Assembly (NCBI RefSeq): GCF_014836775.1
Contig: NZ_JACSQD010000001.1
Span: 110,255 to 174,254, forward strand
Length of the DNA: 64,000 nt
Direction of reading: 5' to 3'
From: Arthrobacter gallicola
Lineage (GTDB): Bacteria; Actinomycetota; Actinomycetes; Actinomycetales; Micrococcaceae
Position 1 is the first letter of the stretch. Every line of letters starts with the position of its first letter. Positions 7,038 to 15,565 of this stretch are shown one piece after another. The notes under the pieces were generated by a model. It saw only the letters and a program-made list of their open reading frames with translations. It made no database searches and was not told where the DNA came from. A program made the position numbers and the translations under genes.

Positions 7038-9044
7038 ATGGAAACAGCAGGGCGCGAGGACTGGGAAAGCGGGCAGGACTGGGAAAGCGCACAGGGCCGG
7101 AACACCGGGCGGTCGGTCAACCGGTCTGCCGGAGGTACGCCGGAGGCGGAGGGAGCCGCGGGGTCCGCGGCGGAAGCGCGCCGCCCGTCGGTACCCGATC
7201 CGGGCTGGAAAATCGGCAGGTGTCTTGGCCAGGGCGGCATGGCGGCCGTATGGCTTGCGGAACGGAGCGCTGACGGCGCCCGGTTCGCTCTGAAGATGCC
7301 CTATGGTGCGGCGGCTGACGAGTTTGAGCTGCGGCGCGAGCTCGCGATTCGTTCCCGGGTCCGGCACGAGAACCTGCTGGAGGTTCATGGTCTTTTGGCT
7401 ACGGCCGACGGACCGGGCCTGCTGCTGGAATACGCTCCCGGCGACAGCCTCGCCCGTCTGGTGGCGGTCCGGAAAACGCTCGGTGAAGGTGAGACCGTTA
7501 CGGTCTTGGTTGCTGTGGCACGCGCCCTGGCCTGCCTTCATGCGGAGGGATCGGCGCATGGAGACGTGTCACCGGGAAACGTGTTGTTTACGGCGAACGG
7601 CAAGCCCCTGCTGGCTGATTTTGGGACCGGCCGGATGCTCGGCGAAACCCGGGACGCGGGCGCGGGAACGCCTGGATTCGAGGCTCCTGCGATGGAGAGG
7701 GGCGGGCGGGCAGGCGGCACCGCGTTGGAATCAGATGTCTACGCACTGGGCGCTTTGGGCTGGTTTATGCTGACCGGCCGTGCGCTGATGCCGGGCCTGC
7801 GCCCACCGCTGCGGGTGGTGCTGCCCGGGCTGCCGGAAGCACTGCGGCGGCTGCTGGACGCTGCCCTCGATGAGGACCCGGCCCAGCGTCCCAGTGCGGA
7901 GACGTTTGCGGCCGAAGTATTCCGGGCCTGGCCGGCCGAGCCGATCGATCTCCTGGCCGCGGTGCATCCCAGTGTGCGTCCTGAATTGCGGACACGGCGC
8001 AGCGTCCTGGCCCCGGGCAAACCGTCCAAGCAGGGCAAGCCATCCAAGCAGGGCAAGCCATCCAAGCAGGGCAAGGCAGTCAAAAGGCACCGGCACCTAG
8101 GCAAAGGCCGCCGCTCGAGGCAGGTGCCCTGGGAGGATACCCGACGTCCCCGGAGGCGCCGGTTCGCAGGACCTGCAGTCTTCGCGGGACCTGGTCTCTC
8201 CGGGCCCGGGCCCGGGCCCCTGGCGCCGGCACCCGCCCCGGGCACCGCACCGGCGGAGCGGAAACGCAGGCACCGTTCCATCCGGCGGCCGGCCCGGCGG
8301 CCAGCCCGGAGGCCGGTGTGGCTGGGCGCGGCCTCTGTCCTGGTGGCTTTGACTGTGGGGCTTGGCGGTGTCGCCGTCCTGGCTCCGGAAGCGCTCCGCA
8401 CCCCGGGCGAGGTGAGGGTGCCCGCTTCCAGTGAGGCTTCCGCGGGTGAGTCCGGTTCCGGTGAACCACGAACCGTAGACGGCGCCGCCGACGGCAATCC
8501 GGCAGCCGGGGACCCGGCAGTGAATACCGGGGCCGAAGCTCCGGCTGCGAATCCCGGACCGGCAGCCGAATCGGCGGTATCCGGCCCGGCGGAGACGGAA
8601 CTGGCTGTGCTGACGGGCGAGGACCCCGTCGCCGCCGTGCGGATACTGTCCACCCTCCGTGCCCGGGCCTATGCGGAGGGGAATCCGGGGCTTCTCGCCT
8701 GGGTCAACCAGCCGGACTCTGCTGCGGAAGCGGCCGACCTGGCCGGTGTTGGACGTCTCGGACGTCAGGGTGAGCGGCTCGCAGGGTTCACGGTGGAGCT
8801 GGTTCAGGCGGAGCGGCTCGGCAGTCTGCTCATCGGGACGGATCCGGGGGAGCAGGTGGCAGTCACGACAGAGAACTCGGCGTACGAACAGGTCGGCGCA
8901 GACGGAGTCCCGTCAGCCGCTCCGGGAGCCTCTGCCCGGCAGGAACTCGTGCTTGAGCTGGTCCGGACGGAGCAGGGGTGGAGGATTGCAAGGGTGCTTC
9001 CTGCCGCGGCGGGGCTCGAACGGCGCGGAGGTGCACAAAGATAG
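7038..9044 (+). CDS. membrane-anchored Ser/Thr protein kinase
   Basis: 668 residues. The kinase domain spans about 55-310: Gly loop GQGGMA (64-69), catalytic Lys86 in FALK, H174-G-D176 in place of HRD, Asn181, and D194-F-G. All catalytic residues are kept, but the missing Arg makes it a non-RD kinase, so it may not need activation-loop phosphorylation. A basic linker follows with three GKPSKQ hexapeptides (327-344) and many Arg/Pro, then one transmembrane helix (about 428-452) and an extracytoplasmic part (about 450-668) rich in Ala/Gly/Glu, ending in a folded-looking domain. No PASTA repeats. It differs from PknB in lacking them and is not next to division genes. An imperfect -10 (TAGAAC) lies seven bases before the ATG with no Shine-Dalgarno. 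Targets cannot be predicted. Confidence 0.88.
   Translation: METAGREDWESGQDWESAQGRNTGRSVNRSAGGTPEAEGAAGSAAEARRPSVPDPGWKIGRCLGQGGMAAVWLAERSADGARFALKMPYGAAADEFELRRELAIRSRVRHENLLEVHGLLATADGPGLLLEYAPGDSLARLVAVRKTLGEGETVTVLVAVARALACLHAEGSAHGDVSPGNVLFTANGKPLLADFGTGRMLGETRDAGAGTPGFEAPAMERGGRAGGTALESDVYALGALGWFMLTGRALMPGLRPPLRVVLPGLPEALRRLLDAALDEDPAQRPSAETFAAEVFRAWPAEPIDLLAAVHPSVRPELRTRRSVLAPGKPSKQGKPSKQGKPSKQGKAVKRHRHLGKGRRSRQVPWEDTRRPRRRRFAGPAVFAGPGLSGPGPGPLAPAPAPGTAPAERKRRHRSIRRPARRPARRPVWLGAASVLVALTVGLGGVAVLAPEALRTPGEVRVPASSEASAGESGSGEPRTVDGAADGNPAAGDPAVNTGAEAPAANPGPAAESAVSGPAETELAVLTGEDPVAAVRILSTLRARAYAEGNPGLLAWVNQPDSAAEAADLAGVGRLGRQGERLAGFTVELVQAERLGSLLIGTDPGEQVAVTTENSAYEQVGADGVPSAAPGASARQELVLELVRTEQGWRIARVLPAAAGLERRGGAQR
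8016..8069 (+). repeat. 18-bp in-frame tandem repeat in the kinase linker
   Basis: Three units of GGCAAGCCATCCAAGCAG (the first with two changes), encoding Gly-Lys-Pro-Ser-Lys-Gln three times. The units two and three are identical, so copy number may vary between strains. It adds positive charge to the cytoplasmic juxtamembrane linker. Confidence 0.9.
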
Positions 9045-9054
9045 GATCGGGAGT

Positions 9055-12000
9055 ATGAGTTCTTCTCCTTACCTCCGTTATCCCGATCTCCACGGCGACC
9101 GCGTTGCGTTTGTGGCCGAGGATGACGTCTGGGTTGCTCCGCTTTCCGGCGGCCGGGCCTGGCGTGTTTCCTCCCTGCAGCTGCCCGCCCGGAACCCGAA
9201 GTTTTCCCCTGACGGGTCCCGGATTGCCTGGACGGTTGTGCAGGGCGGTGCCCCTGAAGTGGTCACCGCGGACACCGAGGGAGGGGATTTCCGGCAGCTG
9301 ACGTTCTGGGGCAACCAGAACACCCGGGTGCGCGGCTTCAGCGCCGCCGGCAGGGTCATTGCCACCAGCCCCTTCGAATTTGAGGATTTCCGGCTGCGCT
9401 GGGCTTATGAGGTGCCGCTGGACGGTTCCGCGCCCGTGCGCCTGCCCTACGGGCCGCTCGACACGTTCGCCGAGGGTCCGGCGCTGGGAGACGAACGTCC
9501 CGTGGTCATCGGTTCGGTTCTCAGCCGGGAGCCGGCCCGCTGGAAGCGTTACCGCGGCGGAACAGCCGGAAAGCTCTGGATCGACGCCGACGGTAACGGC
9601 GAGTTCATCCGGCTGATGCCGGAGCTGGACGGCAACCTGGCCTATCCGATGTGGGTGCAGGGCCGGATCGCCTTTTTCTCCGACCATGAAGGCTACGGCA
9701 ACATTTACTCGGTGACGCCCCAGGGCACCGGGCTGCGGCGCCACACCGACTTCCAGGACTTCTACGTGCGGCATCCGTCCAGCGACGGGACCCGCATCGT
9801 CTTCGAATCCGCCGGGCAGCTGTGGCTGCTGGAAACCCTGGACTCTGAGCCCGTACGGCTGGACATCCGCCTGGGCTCTGCGGGGACGGGGCGCCGGCCG
9901 CGCCCGCTGAATGCAGCCCGAAGCCTGAGCGCAGCGATGCCCGCCGCGGATGGCACGGCCAGCGTTGTGGAAAGCCACGGAACCCTCCACTGGCTGGCCC
10001 ATAAGGACGGTCCTTCCCGCGTCATCGAGGCCACGTCCGGAGTGCGGGCCCGCCTGGGCCGTCCGCTGTCCGGCGGGCGCGCTGTCTTCGTCGCTGATCC
10101 GGGCAACGAAGAAGCCCTGTTCATCAAAGATGTCTTCGCTTCCCTGCCTGCCGGCAGCCCGGCTCCCGCACCGGCCGCACCTGAGGCACCGGCGGCGGCG
10201 GAACTGGAGCTGCCCAAACCGGTGTCCGCTGCTGGACGGGCGCACGGCGCAGCGGAGGCCGCGGCCGCCGGCACGGACGCCTCCGTCCGGACCGGGAAGG
10301 ACACGGACACCGGTCCGGCCAGCGGCGCGTCAGAGGCCGTTCTGGCCTCGCAGGACACCGCGATGGAGACCGGCACCTTCCGGATCCCCTTCGACACACC
10401 CACCCGCACAGCGGAACTGCTTCCGAGCCCGGACGGGAAGCTGGTGGCCGTGGCCACGGAAAAGGGGCAGGTCTACCTGCTGGATGTCGACGCACGGGAG
10501 CTCCAACTTATTGCGGACGAGGGGCACGGCGCTGTCGAGGAGCTTGCGTTCAGCCCTGACTCACGCTGGCTTGCCTGGGCGGAACCGGTGGTCGGCGAGG
10601 GCGCCCGCTCACGGATCCGGCTGCGCGAAACGTCCGGTTCCGCTCCTGAAACCCGGGACGTGACTGACGGGCGGTTCCATGACCACAGTCCGTCCTTCAC
10701 TCCTGATGGCCGCTTCCTGGCTTTCCTCTCCGAGCGCAGCTTCGACCCGGTCTACGACACCCATGGTTTCGATCTTGGGTTCCCTACCTCCACCAAGCCG
10801 TTTATGGTGGCGCTGGCTGCGGCGACTCCGTCTCCCTTCGGGCCCGCTGCTCACGTGGTGGAGGAGCCGAAACCGGAAGGAACGGTTGCATCAGATGATC
10901 CCGAAAGCTCCGGAACCGCATCGCCCAAGGAAGTCCGCGTCGACGTGGACCGTTTGTCCGAGCGGCTCATTGCAGTGCCGGTTCCGCAGGGACGCTACTC
11001 CAAACTGCGGGCGGCAGACGGCGCCCTGCTGTGGCTTGCCGAGGATGTCTACGGTGTAACCGGAGACGGCCGGGCACACTCCGCAGACCGCGACCCGGGC
11101 AAGCGGCTGGAACGCTTCGACCTGGGGAAGAAGGACGTGTCCGTCCTGGTGCCGGCGCTGGGGGACTATGAACTCAGCGGGGACGGCGGCACCGTGGTGC
11201 TGCAGCACGAGCACCGGCTGCGTGCGGTTCCCGCCGGCGCCCGCGCAGACGAAGACTCCGCCGAGAGCACCGACATCGACCTGGCCCGTATCCGGGTCCT
11301 GCTGGAACCGGTAAAAGTCTGGGGACAGGCCTTCGACGAGGCATGGCGGCTGCAGCGGGACTTCTTCTGGACCCCTGACATGGGTGGACTGGACTGGGAC
11401 GCAGTGCATGCACGCTACCGGCCGCTCGTGGAGAACCTCGGCTCCCATGACGACCTGGTGGACCTGCTGTGGGAACTGCACGGGGAACTGGGCACCTCCC
11501 ATGCCTACGTCACCCCGGCACCGGTCGCCGAACCAGGCGCCGGCGCACAGGGATTCCTGGGCGCCGACCTGCGGCCGGGCCCCGGAGGGTGGGAAGTGGT
11601 GCGGATCCTGGACCCGGAGTCATCCGATCCGCAGGCTATTTCCCCGCTCAGCGCCCCGGGAGCGGACGTCGGCCCGGGGGACATCATCTCCGCTGTGGAC
11701 GGTCTGCCGGTACCGGCAGACAAGGGCCCGGCAGCCCTCCTGATCGGTGCGGCAGGGCGGGTAGTGGAACTGAGTGTTGTCCGGCCCGAGGAAGGCGCAG
11801 CTCCCAGGCAGCGCCGTATCGCTGTCATTCCGCTGCGCAGCGAAGAACGTCTGCGTTATCAGAACTGGGTCAACGGGAACCGCAGGGCGGTCCGCAGCGC
11901 CTCGGAGGGAAGGTTCGGCTACCTTCATATTCCGGATATGGTCGCCAGCGGGTGGGCCCAGCTGCACCGCGACCTGGACAGCGAAGCTGCGAAGGACGCA

Positions 12001-12561
12001 CTGATCATCGACGTCCGGCATAACCGCGGCGGCCACACATCGCAGCTCGTGGCGGAATTGATCGGCCGGAAGGTGACCGCCTGGAGCCTTCCGCGCGGGG
12101 AACAGCCGGGAACGTATCCGGCTCAGTCGCCGCGCGGGCCCGTGGTCCTCCTGGCTGATGAGTTCGCAGGGTCCGACGGCGATATCGTCACCCAGGTTGC
12201 GAAGCTGCGTGGCATTGGTCCGGTGATCGGCACCCGGACCTGGGGAGGCGTCGTCGGGATTGACGGCCGGTTTGCGCTGGCGGACGGCACGGGTGTGACG
12301 CAGCCGCGTTACGCCTACTGGTTCACCGGCGGTATCGGCTTTGGAGTGGAGAACCGCGGCGTTGAGCCGGATATCGAAGTTCCGTATCCTCCGCATGCTT
12401 ACGCCGCAGGGGAGGACCCGCAGCTGGAACACGGTGTGGGAATTCTCAAGGAGATGCTTTCCGAGCTCCCGACAGACCAGCCGCCGGCCAGGGAGGGTTA
12501 TCCCAGCCTCCGGCCCGCATCGCTGCCGCCGCGGCCGCAGGACGCGGCCGCGAAGTCCTAG
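9055..12561 (+). CDS. tricorn protease homologue (S41 family)
   Basis: About 1168 residues, close to the usual tricorn length. The N-terminal part (about 1-330) and the segment around 430-650 look like the two beta-propellers, with repeated SPDG motifs; an Ala/Pro/Glu-rich linker (about 360-440) separates them. A C1 helical domain, a PDZ domain (about 820-930) and a C2 catalytic domain follow. The catalytic set is recognisable: Ser815-His816 in GTSHAYV, Ser1040 in AGSDGD and Glu1104 in NRGVEPD. Tricorn cuts oligopeptides into 2-4-mers downstream of the proteasome or other ATP-dependent proteases. No Shine-Dalgarno: TAGGAT ends seven bases before the ATG, indicating a leaderless transcript separate from the kinase gene, whose stop is 10 bp upstream. 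A longer reading from within the kinase gene was rejected. Confidence 0.95.
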   Translation: MSSSPYLRYPDLHGDRVAFVAEDDVWVAPLSGGRAWRVSSLQLPARNPKFSPDGSRIAWTVVQGGAPEVVTADTEGGDFRQLTFWGNQNTRVRGFSAAGRVIATSPFEFEDFRLRWAYEVPLDGSAPVRLPYGPLDTFAEGPALGDERPVVIGSVLSREPARWKRYRGGTAGKLWIDADGNGEFIRLMPELDGNLAYPMWVQGRIAFFSDHEGYGNIYSVTPQGTGLRRHTDFQDFYVRHPSSDGTRIVFESAGQLWLLETLDSEPVRLDIRLGSAGTGRRPRPLNAARSLSAAMPAADGTASVVESHGTLHWLAHKDGPSRVIEATSGVRARLGRPLSGGRAVFVADPGNEEALFIKDVFASLPAGSPAPAPAAPEAPAAAELELPKPVSAAGRAHGAAEAAAAGTDASVRTGKDTDTGPASGASEAVLASQDTAMETGTFRIPFDTPTRTAELLPSPDGKLVAVATEKGQVYLLDVDARELQLIADEGHGAVEELAFSPDSRWLAWAEPVVGEGARSRIRLRETSGSAPETRDVTDGRFHDHSPSFTPDGRFLAFLSERSFDPVYDTHGFDLGFPTSTKPFMVALAAATPSPFGPAAHVVEEPKPEGTVASDDPESSGTASPKEVRVDVDRLSERLIAVPVPQGRYSKLRAADGALLWLAEDVYGVTGDGRAHSADRDPGKRLERFDLGKKDVSVLVPALGDYELSGDGGTVVLQHEHRLRAVPAGARADEDSAESTDIDLARIRVLLEPVKVWGQAFDEAWRLQRDFFWTPDMGGLDWDAVHARYRPLVENLGSHDDLVDLLWELHGELGTSHAYVTPAPVAEPGAGAQGFLGADLRPGPGGWEVVRILDPESSDPQAISPLSAPGADVGPGDIISAVDGLPVPADKGPAALLIGAAGRVVELSVVRPEEGAAPRQRRIAVIPLRSEERLRYQNWVNGNRRAVRSASEGRFGYLHIPDMVASGWAQLHRDLDSEAAKDALIIDVRHNRGGHTSQLVAELIGRKVTAWSLPRGEQPGTYPAQSPRGPVVLLADEFAGSDGDIVTQVAKLRGIGPVIGTRTWGGVVGIDGRFALADGTGVTQPRYAYWFTGGIGFGVENRGVEPDIEVPYPPHAYAAGEDPQLEHGVGILKEMLSELPTDQPPAREGYPSLRPASLPPRPQDAAAKS

Positions 12562-12578
12562 CCGGCTTCCGGAATTCC

Positions 12579-12612
12579 AGAGGACCTCTTCCCGGATGGG
12601 AAGAGGTCCTCT
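12579..12612. terminator. bidirectional terminator between tricorn and osmC-like gene
   Basis: A perfect 15-bp stem, AGAGGACCTCTTCCC and its complement, with a GGAT loop, lies between two convergent stop codons. Confidence 0.88.
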
Positions 12613-12617
12613 GTCGT

Positions 12618-13046
12618 CTAAGCCTCCAGCGACGCGTCCATGGTGATCTTGATGCCGGCCAGGGCCTGGGATACCGGGCATCCGGTTTTGGCGGAATCCG
12701 CCAGATCAGCAAATTCTTCGGCGGTCAGCCCGGGAACGGCCGCGGAAACCCGCAGATGGCTGCCCGTGATGCCGGTTCCCGGCACGAAGGTCACTTCAGC
12801 CGAGGTCTCGATGCGCTCGGCAGTCTTGCCTGCATCTGCCAGGGCCAGGCTGAAGGCCATGGAAAAACAGGCTGAGTGGGCGGCGGCGATCAGCTCCTCC
12901 GGGCTGGTGCGGCCCCCGGCCTCCTCCGCCCGCGCTTTCCAGGTGACGTCGTAGGTGCCCAGATGGGACGAGTCGAGGGTGACTTCACCCTTGCCGTGGA
13001 GGAGGTCGCCGTGCCAGACGGTGTGGGCTGCGCGGACAGTAGCCAT
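12618..13046 (-). CDS. OsmC/Ohr family peroxiredoxin-like protein
   Basis: 142 residues; thiol peroxidase that reduces organic hydroperoxides. The two redox cysteines are in place: Cys60 in AAHSACFSMAF and Cys123 in KTGCPVSQAL. The glutamates of PEELIAAAHS just before the first Cys are also conserved. It resembles the OsmC subgroup. The start at 13046 has AGGAG five bases upstream, so an upstream in-frame ATG 18 codons earlier is not used. It stands alone, convergent with the tricorn gene; the gene behind it ends in a strong terminator. Confidence 0.93.
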   Translation of the reverse strand: MATVRAAHTVWHGDLLHGKGEVTLDSSHLGTYDVTWKARAEEAGGRTSPEELIAAAHSACFSMAFSLALADAGKTAERIETSAEVTFVPGTGITGSHLRVSAAVPGLTAEEFADLADSAKTGCPVSQALAGIKITMDASLEA

Positions 13047-13135
13047 GAATGCTCCTAAATCGGGATGGGCGCGTTCGGTGTCCCGGGCGCTGCGGCCCAT
13101 CCTTGCAGGTCATCCGTGCCGGGACCAGACCCACT

Positions 13136-13174
13136 AAAAAGGTTCCTCCTCTCCGGAAGCGGAGAGGAGGAACC
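13136..13174 (-). terminator. rho-independent terminator after the small membrane protein gene
   Basis: A perfect 15-bp stem (GGTTCCTCCTCTCCG and complement) with a 4-nt loop, followed on the minus strand by five T. Confidence 0.92.
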
Positions 13175-13209
13175 CGAGGTTTAGTGCGTGGGCACCGGAG
13201 AAACCGCTG

Positions 13210-13557
13210 TTACCACATGGTCGCCACGGCGATGTTCACCACGGCCAGGATGCCGACGCCGTTGGCCAGGGTGCGCGACACGGGCTCATCCTTCTTGTAC
13301 TTGCGCTGGCCGATGAAGGCCAGGACCGCAACCACCAGGGTGATCAGCAGCTTGACGCCGACCTTGATCTGGTTGACGTCCCCGTCACCCATCTCGTTCA
13401 GCCCAACCAGCAGGATGCCGGTAACCAGCTGCAGCAGTGCGGCGTGGAACTGGCCGGGCAAAACGGTCGGGTTCTTGATCCGTGCGATCCAGAGACCGAC
13501 AATCATCGCCGCGCCAAGAATGTGCAGGAAAACAAGGAAGCTGTGAAGGAAATCCAT
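13210..13557 (-). CDS. small four-helix membrane protein, unknown function
   Basis: 115 residues with four predicted membrane helices (about 4-24, 35-55, 65-84 and 96-114) and short charged loops, including KYKKDEP before the last helix. A His sits in helix 1 (FLHILG) and another before helix 2 (QFHAAL), as in some haem-binding small membrane proteins, but no family could be assigned. It is monocistronic. The ATG has no Shine-Dalgarno; TAAGAT ends exactly six bases upstream, a leaderless arrangement. About 60 bp upstream lies a perfect palindrome, TTTTCTAC-N5-GTAGAAAA, the same motif found three times in front of cydA. It may therefore be under the BlaI-type repressor encoded at 28.5 kb and have a role linked to respiration; that is inference. 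Confidence 0.75.
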   Translation of the reverse strand: MDFLHSFLVFLHILGAAMIVGLWIARIKNPTVLPGQFHAALLQLVTGILLVGLNEMGDGDVNQIKVGVKLLITLVVAVLAFIGQRKYKKDEPVSRTLANGVGILAVVNIAVATMW

Positions 13558-13607
13558 GCTTCGATCTTACCGACACTATGTCAGCGACACGCAATCCGCG
13601 GGATAAC

Positions 13608-13628
13608 TTTTCTACAACAGGTAGAAAA
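13608..13628 (-). promoter_or_regulatory. BlaI-type operator candidate (TTCTAC-N5-GTAGAA)
   Basis: TTTTCTAC and GTAGAAAA form perfect 8-bp arms around a 5-base centre; one more base pair (C/G) extends it to 13607-13629. It matches the three sites between blaI and cydA. It is centred about 61 bp upstream of the small membrane protein start and just downstream of the sucB terminator, so the membrane protein is the only likely target. Confidence 0.65.
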
Positions 13629-13653
13629 GGGGGGGGTCTGCCGGTGCTTAACG

Positions 13654-13694
13654 ACGACGGCGGGCGGCCCCGTGAGGGAACCGCCCGCCGTCGT
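13654..13694 (-). terminator. hairpin terminator after sucB
   Basis: ACGACGGCGGGCGG and its complement form a 14-bp stem with a 13-nt loop, 9 bp after the sucB stop. Confidence 0.85.
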
Positions 13695-13702
13695 TCGCTG
13701 GC

Positions 13703-15445
13703 TTAGAGGCCCAGATCTGCCTCGAAGTTGCCTTCTTCCAGCCGTGCCCGCAGGGTCTGCAGGAAGCGGCCGGCGTCGGCACCGTCCACCAGGCGGTGGT
13801 CGTACGTGAGCGAGAGGTACATCATCGAGCGGATGGCAATGGTGTCATTGCCGTCCGCATCGGTGCGCACCACGGGACGCTTGACGATCGCGCCCGTGCC
13901 CAGGATACCGACCTGCGGCTGGTTGATGATCGGGGTATCGAAGAGGGCTCCGACGCTGCCGATGTTGGTGATCGTAAACGTTCCGCCGGACAGCTCATCC
14001 GGGCCGATCTTGTTGTTGCGGGTGCGTGCCCCGACGTCGGCGATGCGCTTGGCCAGGCCGGCGATGTTCAGGTCTCCGGCATCGTTGATGACCGGAACCA
14101 GGAGGCCCTTTTCGGTGTCCACCGCGATCGCCAGGTGTTCGGCGTCGTGGTAGGTGATCTCCTGCTTCTCGGAATCGTAGGCAGCGTTGAGCACCGGGTG
14201 CTGCTTCAGTGCCTCGACGACTGCCTTGGCGATGAAGGGCAGGAAGGTCAGGTTGGCGCCGTTCTGTGCCTTGAACCCGGCCTTGGCCTGCTGGCGCAGA
14301 GCGGCAATGCGGGTCATGTCCACTTCGTGGACCTGGGTCAGCTGTGCCGATGTATCCAGGGACTCGACCATCCGGCGTGCGATGGTCTGCCGGATCCGGG
14401 GAGCCTTGACCGTAGTGCCGCGCAGCTTGGCGCTTTCCTCACTGATCTTGGTGGCCGGTGCAGCCTTGCCCGAGGAGGCGGAAGCGGCAGGAGCAGCCTG
14501 TGCTTCAGCCTTCTTGGCTTCGGCCGCGGCCAGCACATCCTGCTTGCGGATGCGGCCGGCTACGCCGCTGCCCTTGACGGTGGAGAGGTCCACGCCGTGC
14601 TCGTTGGCCAGCTTGCGGACCAGCGGCGTGACGTAGGTGCCTTCGGAGCCTGCGGCTTCGTCCTTCGGCGACTCCTGCTTGGGGGCTGCCTTGGGGGCTT
14701 CCTTCGGAGCTTCGGCCTTGGGGGCTTCCTTGGCAGCTGCCTGCTTCGGCTCGGCGACCGGCTCTTCGCGTTCCGTCGACGGCGCGGCGGCAACCGGCTC
14801 GGCTTCCTTCGGCTCTGCCTTGGCGGGCGCGGCGGAGCCGGAACCGATGACGGCCAGCACGGAGCCAACCTCCGCGGTGTCGTCTTCGTTCACCCGGATC
14901 TCCAGCAGCTTGCCGGCTACGGGGGAGGGGATCTCGGTGTCAACCTTGTCGGTGGAGACCTCAAGCAGCGGCTCGTCCACGGCTACGTCGTCGCCGACAG
15001 CCTTCAGCCACCGGGTAACGGTGCCTTCGGTGACGCTCTCACCGAGTGCGGGCAGGGTGACCTCGGTGCCTTCGGCGGAACCGGAGTCGGCGGAACCGGA
15101 GTCCTGGGCCGGAGCGGCCTCTTCTGCGGGGGCTTCCGGGGCCGGAGCTTCTTCCTTGGCCGGCTCTTCCGCTGCCGGGGCATCGGAAGAGGACGCGGAG
15201 GAGCCGGATCCGTCGCCGATGCGGACGAGTGCCTCGCCAACCTCTGCGGTCTCGTCTTCGGCGACGAGGATCTCCTCGATAACACCGGCTACGGGGGAGG
15301 GGATCTCGGTGTCGACCTTGTCGGTGGAAACCTCGAGCAGGGGCTCGTCTACGGCGACGGTATCGCCCACCTGCTTCAGCCAGCGGGTAACGGTGCCTTC
15401 GGTGACGCTCTCACCAAGCGCGGGTAAGTTCACGGTTTCAGACAT
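13703..15445 (-). CDS. sucB: 2-oxoglutarate dehydrogenase E2, dihydrolipoamide succinyltransferase
   Basis: 580 residues. Two lipoyl domains (about 1-78 and 127-203) carry the lipoylated lysines Lys43 and Lys167, each in [11 protein letters not shown]. Ala/Pro/Glu-rich flexible linkers follow, then a peripheral subunit-binding domain (about 265-300, [16 protein letters not shown]) and the catalytic domain with His550 and Asp554 in DHRLVDG. It moves the succinyl group to CoA in the TCA cycle. In actinobacteria this SucB-named E2 often serves pyruvate dehydrogenase too (as in mycobacterial DlaT), so either complex may use it. It lies downstream of lpd, 120 bp away, with a hairpin between them, so expression may be partly coupled. 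lipA and lipB nearby provide its cofactor. Confidence 0.93.
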   Translation of the reverse strand: MSETVNLPALGESVTEGTVTRWLKQVGDTVAVDEPLLEVSTDKVDTEIPSPVAGVIEEILVAEDETAEVGEALVRIGDGSGSSASSSDAPAAEEPAKEEAPAPEAPAEEAAPAQDSGSADSGSAEGTEVTLPALGESVTEGTVTRWLKAVGDDVAVDEPLLEVSTDKVDTEIPSPVAGKLLEIRVNEDDTAEVGSVLAVIGSGSAAPAKAEPKEAEPVAAAPSTEREEPVAEPKQAAAKEAPKAEAPKEAPKAAPKQESPKDEAAGSEGTYVTPLVRKLANEHGVDLSTVKGSGVAGRIRKQDVLAAAEAKKAEAQAAPAASASSGKAAPATKISEESAKLRGTTVKAPRIRQTIARRMVESLDTSAQLTQVHEVDMTRIAALRQQAKAGFKAQNGANLTFLPFIAKAVVEALKQHPVLNAAYDSEKQEITYHDAEHLAIAVDTEKGLLVPVINDAGDLNIAGLAKRIADVGARTRNNKIGPDELSGGTFTITNIGSVGALFDTPIINQPQVGILGTGAIVKRPVVRTDADGNDTIAIRSMMYLSLTYDHRLVDGADAGRFLQTLRARLEEGNFEADLGL

Positions 15446-15514
15446 ATTGTCCCCGTTTCTCCTTGTTAGTTCTTAGACCAGCCGTGCCGCTGGTGCTGGT
15501 TGGTTTGAAGCCTA

Positions 15515-15545
15515 GTGCACCCGGCGGCAGCGCTGCCGGGTGCAC
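15515..15545 (-). terminator. hairpin between lpd and sucB
   Basis: GTGCACCCGGC and its complement form an 11-bp stem 20 bp past the lpd stop. It probably acts as a partial terminator that lets some reading into sucB. Confidence 0.7.
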
Positions 15546-15565
15546 CAGGGAATACTTGCTGTGTG

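Noticed and set aside
6927-7559. N-terminal extension of LipB by about 210 residues
   Set aside because: The extension overlaps the start of the divergent kinase gene and has no similarity to the family, which begins at [10 protein letters not shown].
13796-15427. A long Gly/Leu-rich plus-strand frame opposite sucB
   Set aside because: Its repeats mirror the Ala/Glu linkers of SucB; no independent evidence.
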